64,000 nt of DNA from CAYTGM01 sp964437365 (GTDB taxonomy: Bacteria > Sumerlaeota > Sumerlaeia > SLMS01), in assembly GCA_964437365.1 (NCBI GenBank), contig CAYTGM010000001.1, positions 531,477 to 595,476 on the forward strand. Reading direction: 5' to 3'. The notes under the pieces were generated by a model. It ran no database searches, was not told the DNA's origin, and saw nothing but the letters and a program-made list of their open reading frames with translations. The position numbers and the translations under genes were made by a program. Positions 25,188 through 33,339 of this stretch are shown in pieces; position 1 is the stretch's first letter, and the number at the start of each line of letters is the position of its first letter.

Positions 25188-26378
25188 TCAGCTGTAGATG
25201 AACTCGTCCAACTTGCGGCGAAGTCGCGTCTTGAAATCAGAATCGATGCTATGACCCATATTCACACAGTGTGTGCAGGAGCAGCGCGATTCGCGGATCC
25301 ACTTGCGCTGATCAACGGCGCGAGGTCCAAGCCAGAGTTTGTTCCAGTCAAGTCCCTCTTTGCGCAGATCACCTATAATATCCAACAGTTCACACATACG
25401 GACGCGACCGTCAGGTTCAATGACGGCAAGCCCCGTCCCTGCCTGACATGTCGTTGGTATTTTACCCTCTGACAGGTGCTGTTTTTGGAAACGGTAAACG
25501 TTTCTGATGTAGCTCAGCCAGGATGCGCGATACTCCGGAAAGCGACGCTGATACAGCTTTTCATTCATTTCGATGGACATCTTCACCACACGATCAAATT
25601 GCTCCAGTGTGGGGGGAAGAAGCGTTTCGTCTTTTGGGTTCCCGCGAAGAGCTTCGAACATCATGCCGTCGACCTCTTCATTGGCAAACATCAAGTTCGA
25701 GAGTTCTTCAATTTCCGAGAGGTTCTGGTTATTAATACAGGTTAGGGTCATAATACGAAGCTTCGGCATGGGGCCTTCACCACGCTTTGCCTTTTCCGTG
25801 CGAACCCGGCGAAGCTCGGCAATGCGCTTCATCGTCTCCATAGACTTATCCCAGTTCCCCGGGACGCCACGAATGCGGTTATGGGTTTCGGGCAAGCCGT
25901 CCAAAGAAAAGCCAACGGTAAACAGAACATCGGGAATTTCGTCGAGGATACGGCCAACAACCTCTTCTACGCGCTTGGGAAGCAGCCCGTTTGTCGGCAT
26001 ATCGATGGAGATAATTCCGTTATTCTTGGCGAAGGTCTTAGCGATCTCGACGATCTCTTTGCGCATCACCGGCTCTCCGCCGCTGAACAGCAGGTGGTTG
26101 AAGCGCGGCATCGTTTGAGTAAGCTGCTCGAGCTCGTCCAGTGTTAAGGCCTTCTCATCGGCATCGTTCAAACTCTTCCAGTAAAAACAGGTTTCACAGC
26201 GGGCATTGCAGCGCGTGGTAGTGAAGTAGGTCACAACGCTGAGTTTGTCGATGAGATCGGGTGATGCATCGGGATCGGGGGAAGAAGGCTGGTTGAGTGC
26301 GAGCAAGAGTTGGAAATCCTCCAGATGGGTTCCGTCAAGATTGGGCCTACCGTGTGGGGAGAGGCTAAACTTGGTCAA
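25188..26378 (-). CDS. Radical SAM protein with C-terminal cysteine-rich region
   Basis: 396 residues. The S-adenosylmethionine cluster motif CNARCETC (C57, C61, C64) is followed by FSGGEPVMR (the GGE motif binding SAM) and NGLLPKRVEE and FSLDGLPETHNRIRG, giving a standard radical SAM barrel. The C-terminal third holds CQAGTGLAVIEPDGRVRMCEL and SRCSCTHC, a SPASM/twitch-like auxiliary-cluster arrangement seen in peptide and cofactor maturases. No precursor peptide or partner gene is obvious next to it. It begins the minus-strand side of a large gene-poor gap. Confidence 0.85.
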   Translation of the reverse strand: MTKFSLSPHGRPNLDGTHLEDFQLLLALNQPSSPDPDASPDLIDKLSVVTYFTTTRCNARCETCFYWKSLNDADEKALTLDELEQLTQTMPRFNHLLFSGGEPVMRKEIVEIAKTFAKNNGIISIDMPTNGLLPKRVEEVVGRILDEIPDVLFTVGFSLDGLPETHNRIRGVPGNWDKSMETMKRIAELRRVRTEKAKRGEGPMPKLRIMTLTCINNQNLSEIEELSNLMFANEEVDGMMFEALRGNPKDETLLPPTLEQFDRVVKMSIEMNEKLYQRRFPEYRASWLSYIRNVYRFQKQHLSEGKIPTTCQAGTGLAVIEPDGRVRMCELLDIIGDLRKEGLDWNKLWLGPRAVDQRKWIRESRCSCTHCVNMGHSIDSDFKTRLRRKLDEFIYS

Positions 26379-26503
26379 TCTTTAACCGTGTGTTGGCGAG
26401 TTCAGCCAACATCTCCTGGTTTGAACGAGAGGGCCACGAATTGTGCCAGCGGGGCCTTGAGGTCGATAGAGTGGATGCCTCGGCGATGCTGGACCTATCT
26501 TGG

Positions 26504-26555
26504 TGCGATCGCCATCGGACCTGCATCGCTCCGACATCGCTCCGGCATCGAACCT
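26504..26555. repeat. 11-bp-period intergenic tandem repeat, copy 1
   Basis: Units GCGATCGCCAT, CGGACCTGCAT, CGCTCCGACAT and CGCTCCGGCAT follow each other exactly 11 bp apart, then CGAACC. On the minus strand this reads GGTTCG followed by ATG-initiated 11-mers. It is more diverged than the copies at 41513-41590 and 63870-63946 but has the same period and the same GGTTCGA flank. Confidence 0.6.
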
Positions 26556-26792
26556 GGTGGGAGAACCATAAAAATGAATCCTGAAGGATGAGGAAAAAAG
26601 TTTTGTCCTGGCACTGCATCGTTGTCGTTGAACGTTGTCGTCCTACTTGTCGGCCGTTTTCTGGTTCCGCTCGGGAGGAACGAAATACAAGGAGGGGGAC
26701 TAGCCATTGTAAGTTTATTCGCTACCTTTCGCAGATTCAACGCGAGCAGGCCTCTGTCCCTAAATTGAGGGAGTTGGAAAGAACAACGGGTA

Positions 26793-26888
26793 GGTTGAAT
26801 TTAAGGGGTTTGGGCAATTTGGGAAGTGATTCTCTTTCCACCAGGAATCTGTCCCGAATGGGAAGGCGATTGACCCCTCAATTCAACC
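26793..26888. repeat. Imperfect inverted repeat
   Basis: The arm at 26793-26810 (GGTTGAATTTAAGGGGTT) is nearly the reverse complement of 26872-26888, separated by about 60 bp. Related short strings (AAATTGAGGG at about 26762) lie just before. It may be a relic of a small mobile element or a structured transcript; no transposase is seen. Confidence 0.4.
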
Positions 26889-26957
26889 CCAAGAGATTCG
26901 CTAAGTATACTTACTAAGCAAAAATAGATGATTCATGAATAGGAGAGGATCCGGCAG

Positions 26958-29900
26958 GTGTCCCATAACAAAATATTCTCTTTCATTATAACCATCTTAG
27001 TTATTTTAAGCACGAGGTATCTCTCAGCAGAAATAGGTCGAGAATGGCGCTACATAGAGTATGCTCATGCAGATGAGGCATTCAACATTCCCAATATACC
27101 ATGGGAGAGTACTTTAATTGAGTTTAAAGGAAAGCTTTGGCGGATCGGAGGAGTTTCACCAACGCTTATAGATCACATGTACAATGACTTCATGTATACG
27201 GAAGATGGCAAAACTTGGTTTCAGGAGTTTCCAGACGAAACAACAGTATGCAGGTATAAACCTATTGTAGCTGTTTTCAAGGATAAGCTCTGTATTATCG
27301 GAGGAGACGATCATCATGGAGTCGGATACAAAGATATCTGGGTATCGGAAGACGCTCGCACCTGGGAGCTAGCTGCTGACAGCATTCCATTCGAGGTTAA
27401 CGTATCCAGAGATATAGAGGCCATTGAATGCAATGGTGAGCTATTCATTTTTGGACTGGATCCGAATAGCTCTACGAGTTGGAAAACCGGCGATCTAAAA
27501 AACTGGATCAAATTGGAGACAAACATTCCAATATATACTGGCGGGCCTCAATCAAATCGGGTTTTTAAATATAAAGAAAAGCTTCATGTCTTCAATAAGG
27601 AGACAGTCGGAGATAGCAGTATATCAAGACTTTGGTCTTCGTCGAATGGCTCCCAATGGAACATGACCGGTACTGAAGTCGGAATGACAAATGGACACTA
27701 TTTTCCCTGGATCAAGGGAGATCAGGTTATTATCTTTGAAGATAATACGTGGGTTTCTGATGATGGCGTAGAGTTCAAGAGAATTGATAAAGACTACACT
27801 ATACCTGAATGGTGGAAAGGTATCGGTATCAATGGGGAATACTTCTTTTTCCGCTCTCTAAACGCAGCAATGTCAAGTCAGTATATACTAGATACAGGGG
27901 TGAAGTCGAGCGATGGGAGTCGTCTCGAGAGAATGTCCGTGCCGCAATCTTTCCCTCCATCTTACTGGCACCGTTCCATCAGCTACTCTGGGAATTTGAT
28001 CACTTTGGGGGGAGAAAATCTTTCCTCTTTAGACTCCTCGGGAAATCGTTACCAGACGGTCAGCATCAAGAATGAAGAAGGAACCTGGACAGAACCGGTC
28101 CTTGAAGACAATGTTGGGTTTTCGGGGAGGCTTTCTCTTGTGGAGTTTCAGGGGAAGTTGTGGGTAATTGGTCGCAATGAATTTCCTGATGACGAGAATC
28201 CAGAACCCGGTGTCTGGAGTTCTGAGGACGGCATTTCATGGATAAAGATTGAAGCTGAAAATGCCCCTTCGAATCGTCATTCTCATAGTAGCTTCGTTTT
28301 CGATGAATCTATGTGGATCGTTGGCGGGAGAGTTTGGGACGAACAACAAGAAGGGTACATTAAATCAAATGATGTATGGCGGACTGTAGACGGTCTAAAC
28401 TGGGAAAAATTGCAAGATGTAGTTGGTTTGCCAAATCTATCAGGTCACGAGACCGTTGTCTTTAATGACGAATTGTGGACCTTTGGTTTAGCAAGAAATT
28501 CAGCTTCCAAAGCAAACTTCTATCAGTTTATTCTTAAGAGCGAAAATGGGGTGGCATGGGTTCCAGTTGAGTCAGACCTGCCAGACGATGTTGGAGTAGC
28601 CTGGAGTAAAGTCGTTGTGTATAATGATAGATTGTGGTTGCTTGATTCTCTATCTTATAACAGAAATGAAATGACAAATAGAATATGGACCTCAATAGAC
28701 GGAAGAGAATGGAGTGAAATTGAAATAGTCGACCCTTTTCCTCCCAGGCATGGTTCATCATTCGCATATCACAACGGTAGGCTCTATATTGTTGGCGGGG
28801 GATTAGATGTTACTGCTTATAGTCCATTGGCAGCAAGTGACGTTTGGTCGTCTTTAGATGCCGTTCATTGGAATCATGAAATTGGTAATACGAGCATGAT
28901 GGCTTTTTTGAATGATACCGGAGTCTCAAGAAACACTGTCTTCAATAATATGGTTTGGAGAGTCCAGGCGGATACCATTCTTAATGTTTGGAATACCGAC
29001 AATGGGGTCGCTTGGAAGCCAGGTGGCCGTGTCGATCTGGAAGATGAGGATATACAACTTGTTCCATTCAAGGGTGTTCTGTTCTTATATGAAAATGGCC
29101 CAGTCGACAAAGGATACCAAACCTCAGACGGTAAGTCATGGGAAGCTTTGCCTCTTGATGATGAAGTCTTCAATCAGGGCGGAAGTCTCGTAGAGTTCAA
29201 TGGCAAGCTAATATCATTTGGTGGTAATGAATATGATGATTTCAGTACGTCCACCAATCAAATTAGAGTTTCAGATAATGGGACAGATTGGCAACTTGTC
29301 GAAGAGGGAGACTCCCTTACAAGCAGAAGTCTTCACACGGCACTTGTACACAACAACAAGCTTTGGGTCATTGCCGGTGGGAACGACAATCTCCTGAATG
29401 ATGTATGGTCAACTGAAAATGGTCTTGATTGGGTTCAAGTCACTGCCGATGCGGGCTTTCCACCAAGAATGGGTCATGCATCTGTGAGTCATCAGGAATA
29501 TATGTACATTACTCATGGTTCATCAAGATTAGTGCGTGATTTATTTTATGGTCCATCTGATACAAGACAGGATGTTTGGAAGTCTAAAAATGGAATAGAC
29601 TGGGAACAGGTAACTCCTCAAACACCCATCGGCACATTCGGTTCCCAACTGTTATCTTACAAAGGCCAGCTATGGTTGCTCGACGGAACACTGAGTTCTT
29701 ATGCATGGTCACAACGGGTTTGGATTTCGGGTGATTCAACATCAATTAGTTCTTTGAACGATCTGCTCAACTTTTCAGAAGTTCCTGTCTATAGAAACCT
29801 ATCAAAAACGTTGTTCACCGGAGTTCGTAATCGCTATCCTCAATCTTGGAATGATGTCAGTGTTATCGATTCTTATATAGCTTCGAACGAAGAGGGCAAC

Positions 29901-30113
29901 TTTTCGTTTGGTGATCTTTCGTGTTCCGATATACTGAGCGTCAATGACGAGCTATCGATTCCTGTGCGTTTCAAACCAAAATCTCCGGGAGTCAAAGAAG
30001 CTCTACTTAGAATCGAAACAGATGCAGACGAGAACTCAGTCGTCGAGATACAGTTAACCGGAGAAGGCGTTGAGCCTCCTCCAAGTAATTCAACTCATTG
30101 GGCCGTTGATTAA
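26958..30113 (+). CDS. Very large secreted Kelch-like beta-propeller protein
   Basis: 1,051 residues from a GTG start preceded by AGGAGAGG at 9 nt. A signal peptide (ILVILSTRYLSA) is followed by at least a dozen repeats of about 45-55 residues. Each repeat has a 'SNDGxxWxxV' strand plus 'HxxxVFNDxLWVIGG' strand (RTVDGLNWEKL, FVFDESMWIVGGR, ALVHNNKLWVIAGGND). This suggests two or more Kelch/galactose-oxidase-like propellers. The last 120 residues are an Ig-like domain of the ASH/choice-of-anchor type (PVRFKPKSPGVKEALLRIET, shortened), ending PPPSNSTHWAVD. It looks more A/T-rich than its neighbours (impression only) and stands alone. No catalytic residues were identified; binding or adhesion is likely. 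Confidence 0.82.
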   Translation: MSHNKIFSFIITILVILSTRYLSAEIGREWRYIEYAHADEAFNIPNIPWESTLIEFKGKLWRIGGVSPTLIDHMYNDFMYTEDGKTWFQEFPDETTVCRYKPIVAVFKDKLCIIGGDDHHGVGYKDIWVSEDARTWELAADSIPFEVNVSRDIEAIECNGELFIFGLDPNSSTSWKTGDLKNWIKLETNIPIYTGGPQSNRVFKYKEKLHVFNKETVGDSSISRLWSSSNGSQWNMTGTEVGMTNGHYFPWIKGDQVIIFEDNTWVSDDGVEFKRIDKDYTIPEWWKGIGINGEYFFFRSLNAAMSSQYILDTGVKSSDGSRLERMSVPQSFPPSYWHRSISYSGNLITLGGENLSSLDSSGNRYQTVSIKNEEGTWTEPVLEDNVGFSGRLSLVEFQGKLWVIGRNEFPDDENPEPGVWSSEDGISWIKIEAENAPSNRHSHSSFVFDESMWIVGGRVWDEQQEGYIKSNDVWRTVDGLNWEKLQDVVGLPNLSGHETVVFNDELWTFGLARNSASKANFYQFILKSENGVAWVPVESDLPDDVGVAWSKVVVYNDRLWLLDSLSYNRNEMTNRIWTSIDGREWSEIEIVDPFPPRHGSSFAYHNGRLYIVGGGLDVTAYSPLAASDVWSSLDAVHWNHEIGNTSMMAFLNDTGVSRNTVFNNMVWRVQADTILNVWNTDNGVAWKPGGRVDLEDEDIQLVPFKGVLFLYENGPVDKGYQTSDGKSWEALPLDDEVFNQGGSLVEFNGKLISFGGNEYDDFSTSTNQIRVSDNGTDWQLVEEGDSLTSRSLHTALVHNNKLWVIAGGNDNLLNDVWSTENGLDWVQVTADAGFPPRMGHASVSHQEYMYITHGSSRLVRDLFYGPSDTRQDVWKSKNGIDWEQVTPQTPIGTFGSQLLSYKGQLWLLDGTLSSYAWSQRVWISGDSTSISSLNDLLNFSEVPVYRNLSKTLFTGVRNRYPQSWNDVSVIDSYIASNEEGNFSFGDLSCSDILSVNDELSIPVRFKPKSPGVKEALLRIETDADENSVVEIQLTGEGVEPPPSNSTHWAVD

Positions 30114-30147
30114 AGAAAAAAAAACCGACTGAAGATTTCTCAGTCGG
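30113..30147 (-). terminator. Intrinsic terminator for the minus-strand phosphoesterase gene
   Basis: CCGACTGA (30125-30132) pairs with TCAGTCGG (30140-30147) across a 7-nt loop. Read on the minus strand, the stem is followed by a long T-tract (the A-run at 30113-30124). This is a textbook terminator 54 nt after the phosphoesterase stop. It also lies just after the Kelch-like gene on the other strand and may serve both. Confidence 0.85.
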
Positions 30148-30200
30148 GGTTATGCTCATTCGTGGGGCTGTGGGGGCACTTTTATCAATTAGATTATCAA

Positions 30201-31007
30201 TTAGATATACAGATGTCTTTTCAGACCTTCGCCATCAACTGTTGTAAGGGTTGCAGGCCTGTCTGCCCAGCAGCCCGTATTGATATACTTGATCGGTGAT
30301 TCAGGGTGATGAGACTCGGCGTCGTAATAGTGTGTATGACCACACATGATAACGTCGGCTGCGCGCTCCGATGCATAGTTGATCGCGCGCATCTCGATCT
30401 TCTGGCAGACACTCAGCCATTTCTTCGACTTCTTCTTGAGCCAGCGACTGAGTGAGAGCTCTTCACCTTCCCGCTTCTGAATGGACTCATAGAAGCGGCT
30501 GGCCATGGTACTCACCACCGGGTGATCATTCAGAAAGTCGTCGAACTGATGGCCGTGAATAAAGAGATAAATCTGACCGTAAATCTCTTCGATGATTTCC
30601 TTGTGGACAGTAGCACCTATCATGTGAGGAATGACTTCTTCTGCGCCTTCGTCATGGTTCCCTTCGATCCAGTCTATCTTCACGCCACGCTTGGGATTGG
30701 AGAGCCGACGAAAGTCATCCAGCAGACCGAAGTGGTGTTTCTTGAGTCGAGCAAAATTGAGATCGTCGAAAAGATCTCCCAGGATGATCAGCCGATTAAA
30801 AGGATACCACTCTGCGAGCGCTTTCCGGAGGTCCTTTGCTCTTGAAACATCACTTCCAAGATGGACATCAGAAATGACCACCAGGTCAGTCTTTAATGAT
30901 TTCTTCCTCAGGTTCAGCCGAACAGGATTGAGGGGAGCAGGAGAGACGTTCTTGGTTTCAGTGTCTAGAGCGGGTGCTGTCACGAGGCCTAAGGCAGGTG
31001 CGGTCAT
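30201..31007 (-). CDS. Metallophosphoesterase, LpxH-like (UDP-2,3-diacylglucosamine hydrolase family)
   Basis: 268 residues with the full calcineurin-like metal site: SDVHLG, GDLFDD, GNHDE, FIHGHQFD and CGHTHYYD. The arrangement and length match the LpxH/YkuE-type group. LpxH itself hydrolyses UDP-diacylglucosamine in lipid A synthesis, but similar proteins without that role are common. The N-terminal 30 residues are a polar extension. It diverges from the betaine-lipid genes across 340 bp. Lipid-related function is plausible; the exact substrate is not determined. Confidence 0.8.
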   Translation of the reverse strand: MTAPALGLVTAPALDTETKNVSPAPLNPVRLNLRKKSLKTDLVVISDVHLGSDVSRAKDLRKALAEWYPFNRLIILGDLFDDLNFARLKKHHFGLLDDFRRLSNPKRGVKIDWIEGNHDEGAEEVIPHMIGATVHKEIIEEIYGQIYLFIHGHQFDDFLNDHPVVSTMASRFYESIQKREGEELSLSRWLKKKSKKWLSVCQKIEMRAINYASERAADVIMCGHTHYYDAESHHPESPIKYINTGCWADRPATLTTVDGEGLKRHLYI

Positions 31008-31368
31008 TACAATCCTCTACGGGAACTTGTACCACTTCCGTTCGTGTTATTCACAGTGGTTATATACCGACCAGATGATTGCTGTGGATAAGGTCAAGGC
31101 CCAATGATCCTTGTGACAGAGATGTCAAAGAACTGCGATCAACCAGTCACAAAGCCACGGTTCAGCCCTATTTCATACCTCAAGCCAGTTCGCACTTATC
31201 GGAACTTCTATTAGATTCTACACGATATTGTGTGTGACAGAATTGTAGCAGCGAGGTGACTTATTTGAGTGCTTTGCCTCTCTGAGCGTTCTTCGCTTGC
31301 CAAGGCAACCTCTGCCTCCGCTTTTTCAGTCATGCGTTTGAAAGGAAGTGCTTTTCAGGCACCGAGAG
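31008..31368. other. Divergent control region between phosphoesterase and btaA
   Basis: No gene. It contains two DnaA-box-like nonamers, TTATTCACA (31047-31055) and TGTGGATAA (31083-31091, the exact consensus in reverse). It also holds 7-mers of GTGACAG type repeated at 11-bp spacing (31113-31130 and 31234-31262), which resemble Pho boxes read on the minus strand. Confidence 0.45.
31113..31262 (-). promoter_or_regulatory. Possible Pho-box-like direct repeats
   Basis: GTGACAG-agat-GTCAAAG (31113-31130) and GTGACAG-aatt-GTAGCAG-cgag-GTGACTT (31234-31262) show 7-mers spaced 11 bp apart. Read on the minus strand the best unit is CTGTCAC, close to the PhoB half-site CTGTCAT. Betaine lipid genes are phosphate-starvation induced in known bacteria, so PhoB control would make sense. 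The match is partial. Confidence 0.3.
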
Positions 31369-32619
31369 ATGAACATGGTGACTCAGAGTAAGTCAGGCTT
31401 GAATGACCGCATCGGCAACTGGGTAGGTGGAAAAGCCTTCAACCTCGTCCACAAGAACAACCTTGTCTACAATACGTGCTGGGAAGATCCACGCCTTGAT
31501 CGCATTGCATTGGATATTCAACCCGACGACAAGTTGATGATGATCACGTCCGCGGGTTGCAATGCCTTGGACTATCTTCTTGATGAACCGAGGGAAATTC
31601 ATTGCGTGGATATGAATCCACGACAAAACGCTTTGCTCGAGCTGAAGATCGCCGCCATCCAGACGCTTGAGTATGATGACTTCTTCTCTCTCTTTGGCCG
31701 GGGACATCTGGAAGGCTTTCACAACATCTACCTGACCCGCCTCCGAAGATTACTCTCTCCTTCCAGTCAGCTCTTCTGGGATAAGCGAACAAAGTTCTTT
31801 GATAGTAAACTGAGTTTCTATTTTCGCGGTTCCTCAGGGTCAGTTGCGAAGTTCTGCAACTACTATATCGATCACATTGCCAAAATACGCGAGCCGATCA
31901 GCAGACTCTTCGCCGCTCAGTCTCTTGATGAGCAGAAAGCGATCTATTCAGAAGAAGTCAAGGAAGCGTTCTGGGGAGGCCTGTTCAAATCATTTATCGG
32001 TCGGAGCACGACGCTCTCGTTACTCGGTGTTCCCGGCCCTCAGCGCCATCAGGTGGCTACCTGGTATCGTGGAGGCGTTGCTGAGTTCGTGGAAAGGTGC
32101 CTCGATGCTGTCTTTACCAGTCTACCGATTCATGATAATTATTTCTGGCGTGTATATGTCACCGGGGAATATACAAAGGACTGTTGTCCTGAATATCTTA
32201 AGGAGAAGAATTTCGAACGATTGAAAGATGGTCTTGTCGAACGTATTCATCTCCATACAGCAACGATTGAGAAGTTTCTCCTCTCACACGACCAGCAGAT
32301 CAGTAAGTTTATCCTGCTGGATCACATGGACTGGCTCAGTACTCACCGACTGAGTGCGCTCGCCGATGAATGGCAAAGCATTCTCCTTCGGGCAACAGAT
32401 GAAGCTCGCGTGATCTTTCGTTCTGGTGGAATGGAAGTGAACTACGTCGATCCTCTTGAGGTCAAAGTTCATGGCCGTATGCGAAAGCTTGAGACGTTGC
32501 TGGAGTATGATACAGCACTTTCCGAAGAACTTCATGAAAAAGACCGTGTCCATACTTACGGAAGCTTCTATATCGCAACCATTCATCCCCAAGGTAAGTG
32601 GGTTCCCGTATGCAGCTGA
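31369..32619 (+). CDS. btaA: S-adenosylmethionine:diacylglycerol 3-amino-3-carboxypropyltransferase
   Basis: BtaA (DUF3419) transfers the aminocarboxypropyl group of SAM to diacylglycerol, forming the ether head-group precursor of the betaine lipid DGTS at the membrane. From ATG 31369 it has about 416 residues; an upstream GTG at 31348 has no usable ribosome site. Motifs: NLVYNTCWEDPRLDRIAL, MITSAGCNALDYLL, VDMNPRQNALLELKIAAI and the C-terminal LLDHMDWLS. Its end overlaps btaB, so the pair is translationally coupled. Confidence 0.92.
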   Translation: MNMVTQSKSGLNDRIGNWVGGKAFNLVHKNNLVYNTCWEDPRLDRIALDIQPDDKLMMITSAGCNALDYLLDEPREIHCVDMNPRQNALLELKIAAIQTLEYDDFFSLFGRGHLEGFHNIYLTRLRRLLSPSSQLFWDKRTKFFDSKLSFYFRGSSGSVAKFCNYYIDHIAKIREPISRLFAAQSLDEQKAIYSEEVKEAFWGGLFKSFIGRSTTLSLLGVPGPQRHQVATWYRGGVAEFVERCLDAVFTSLPIHDNYFWRVYVTGEYTKDCCPEYLKEKNFERLKDGLVERIHLHTATIEKFLLSHDQQISKFILLDHMDWLSTHRLSALADEWQSILLRATDEARVIFRSGGMEVNYVDPLEVKVHGRMRKLETLLEYDTALSEELHEKDRVHTYGSFYIATIHPQGKWVPVCS

Positions 32620-33338
32620 TTCAGGATATGGCTGTGATCAGACAGCTCCTGTTTCATAAGCGAGGCGGAGCGAACCATCAGGAGAGACTGGAGAACTTCT
32701 ACGGAGGGCAGGCAAAGGACTACGATAGCTTTCGTAAGAGGCTGCTCCATGGCAGGACAGAGCTATACCGATCGATTCCTGTGAATGAAGGTGCGGTCTG
32801 GGTTGATTTTGGAGGTGGGACGGGATCTAATTTTGAAGCCCTCGGCGGGAGTATAGATCGACTGAAGGAAGGCATCATTGTTGATCTTTGTTCGTCGCTC
32901 CTTGGGGTTGCTGAGAAAAGGATAGTGAGTCATGGCTGGAAAAACATCAGGGCTGTCGAAGCCGATGCCACATCCTTTCGGCCTGGTCAGAAAGTAGATA
33001 TCGTTACCTTTTCGTATTCGTTAACAATGATTCCAGGCTGGCATCAGGCGATTGAGAATGCGTTGTCCATCTTAAAGCCAGGTGGGGTGTTCGGAGTCGT
33101 CGATTTCTTTGTTCCGCACAAACACACAGACACTCGCATTGGGAACAGCTGGTTCACACGACATGGCTGGCCTGCGTGGTTTGCTTACGATGATGTGTTT
33201 CTATCTCCTGATCACTTGCCGTTTCTCACCTCTAAAATGCCAAAGCACCGAAAGCGCGAGTTCCGTGCTCCGGTGCCGTGGGTTCCACTTTTTAAAGTAC
33301 CTGTCTATCAGTTTATTGGAAGAAAACTTAAGGGGTAA
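32610..33338 (+). CDS. btaB: Diacylglyceryl-homoserine N-methyltransferase
   Basis: About 242 residues from ATG 32610; a GTG at 32598 is also in frame. A class I SAM methyltransferase with the glycine motif VDFGGGTGSNFEAL and VEADATSFRP, followed by SYSLTMIPGWHQAIENALSI and a C-terminal RAPVPWVPLFKVPVYQFIG. The extended C-terminal part and the overlap with btaA identify BtaB, which adds three methyl groups to give DGTS. Betaine lipids can replace phospholipids when phosphate is scarce. Confidence 0.9.
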   Translation: MQLIQDMAVIRQLLFHKRGGANHQERLENFYGGQAKDYDSFRKRLLHGRTELYRSIPVNEGAVWVDFGGGTGSNFEALGGSIDRLKEGIIVDLCSSLLGVAEKRIVSHGWKNIRAVEADATSFRPGQKVDIVTFSYSLTMIPGWHQAIENALSILKPGGVFGVVDFFVPHKHTDTRIGNSWFTRHGWPAWFAYDDVFLSPDHLPFLTSKMPKHRKREFRAPVPWVPLFKVPVYQFIGRKLKG

Positions 33339-33339
33339 T

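Larger units (their letters stand above)
26379..26957. other. Gene-poor region with repeats before the Kelch-like gene
   Basis: About 580 bp with no convincing gene. It holds an 11-bp-period tandem repeat (26504-26547) and an imperfect inverted repeat with arms 26793-26810 and 26872-26888 (GGTTGAATT core). The 109-codon frame at 26588-26917 has a low-complexity basic product and no homology that I recognise, so it is not called as a gene. Confidence 0.6.

Noticed and set aside
26588..26917. 109-codon plus-strand frame before the Kelch gene
   Set aside because: Its basic low-complexity product overlaps inverted repeats and has no family features; it was considered as a transposase remnant but no catalytic motif is visible.
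31083..31091. Exact DnaA box taken as evidence for a second origin
   Set aside because: One exact nonamer is near chance expectation in 64 kb and no initiator gene or A/T-rich unwinding stretch is next to it; it is kept only as a low-weight observation.
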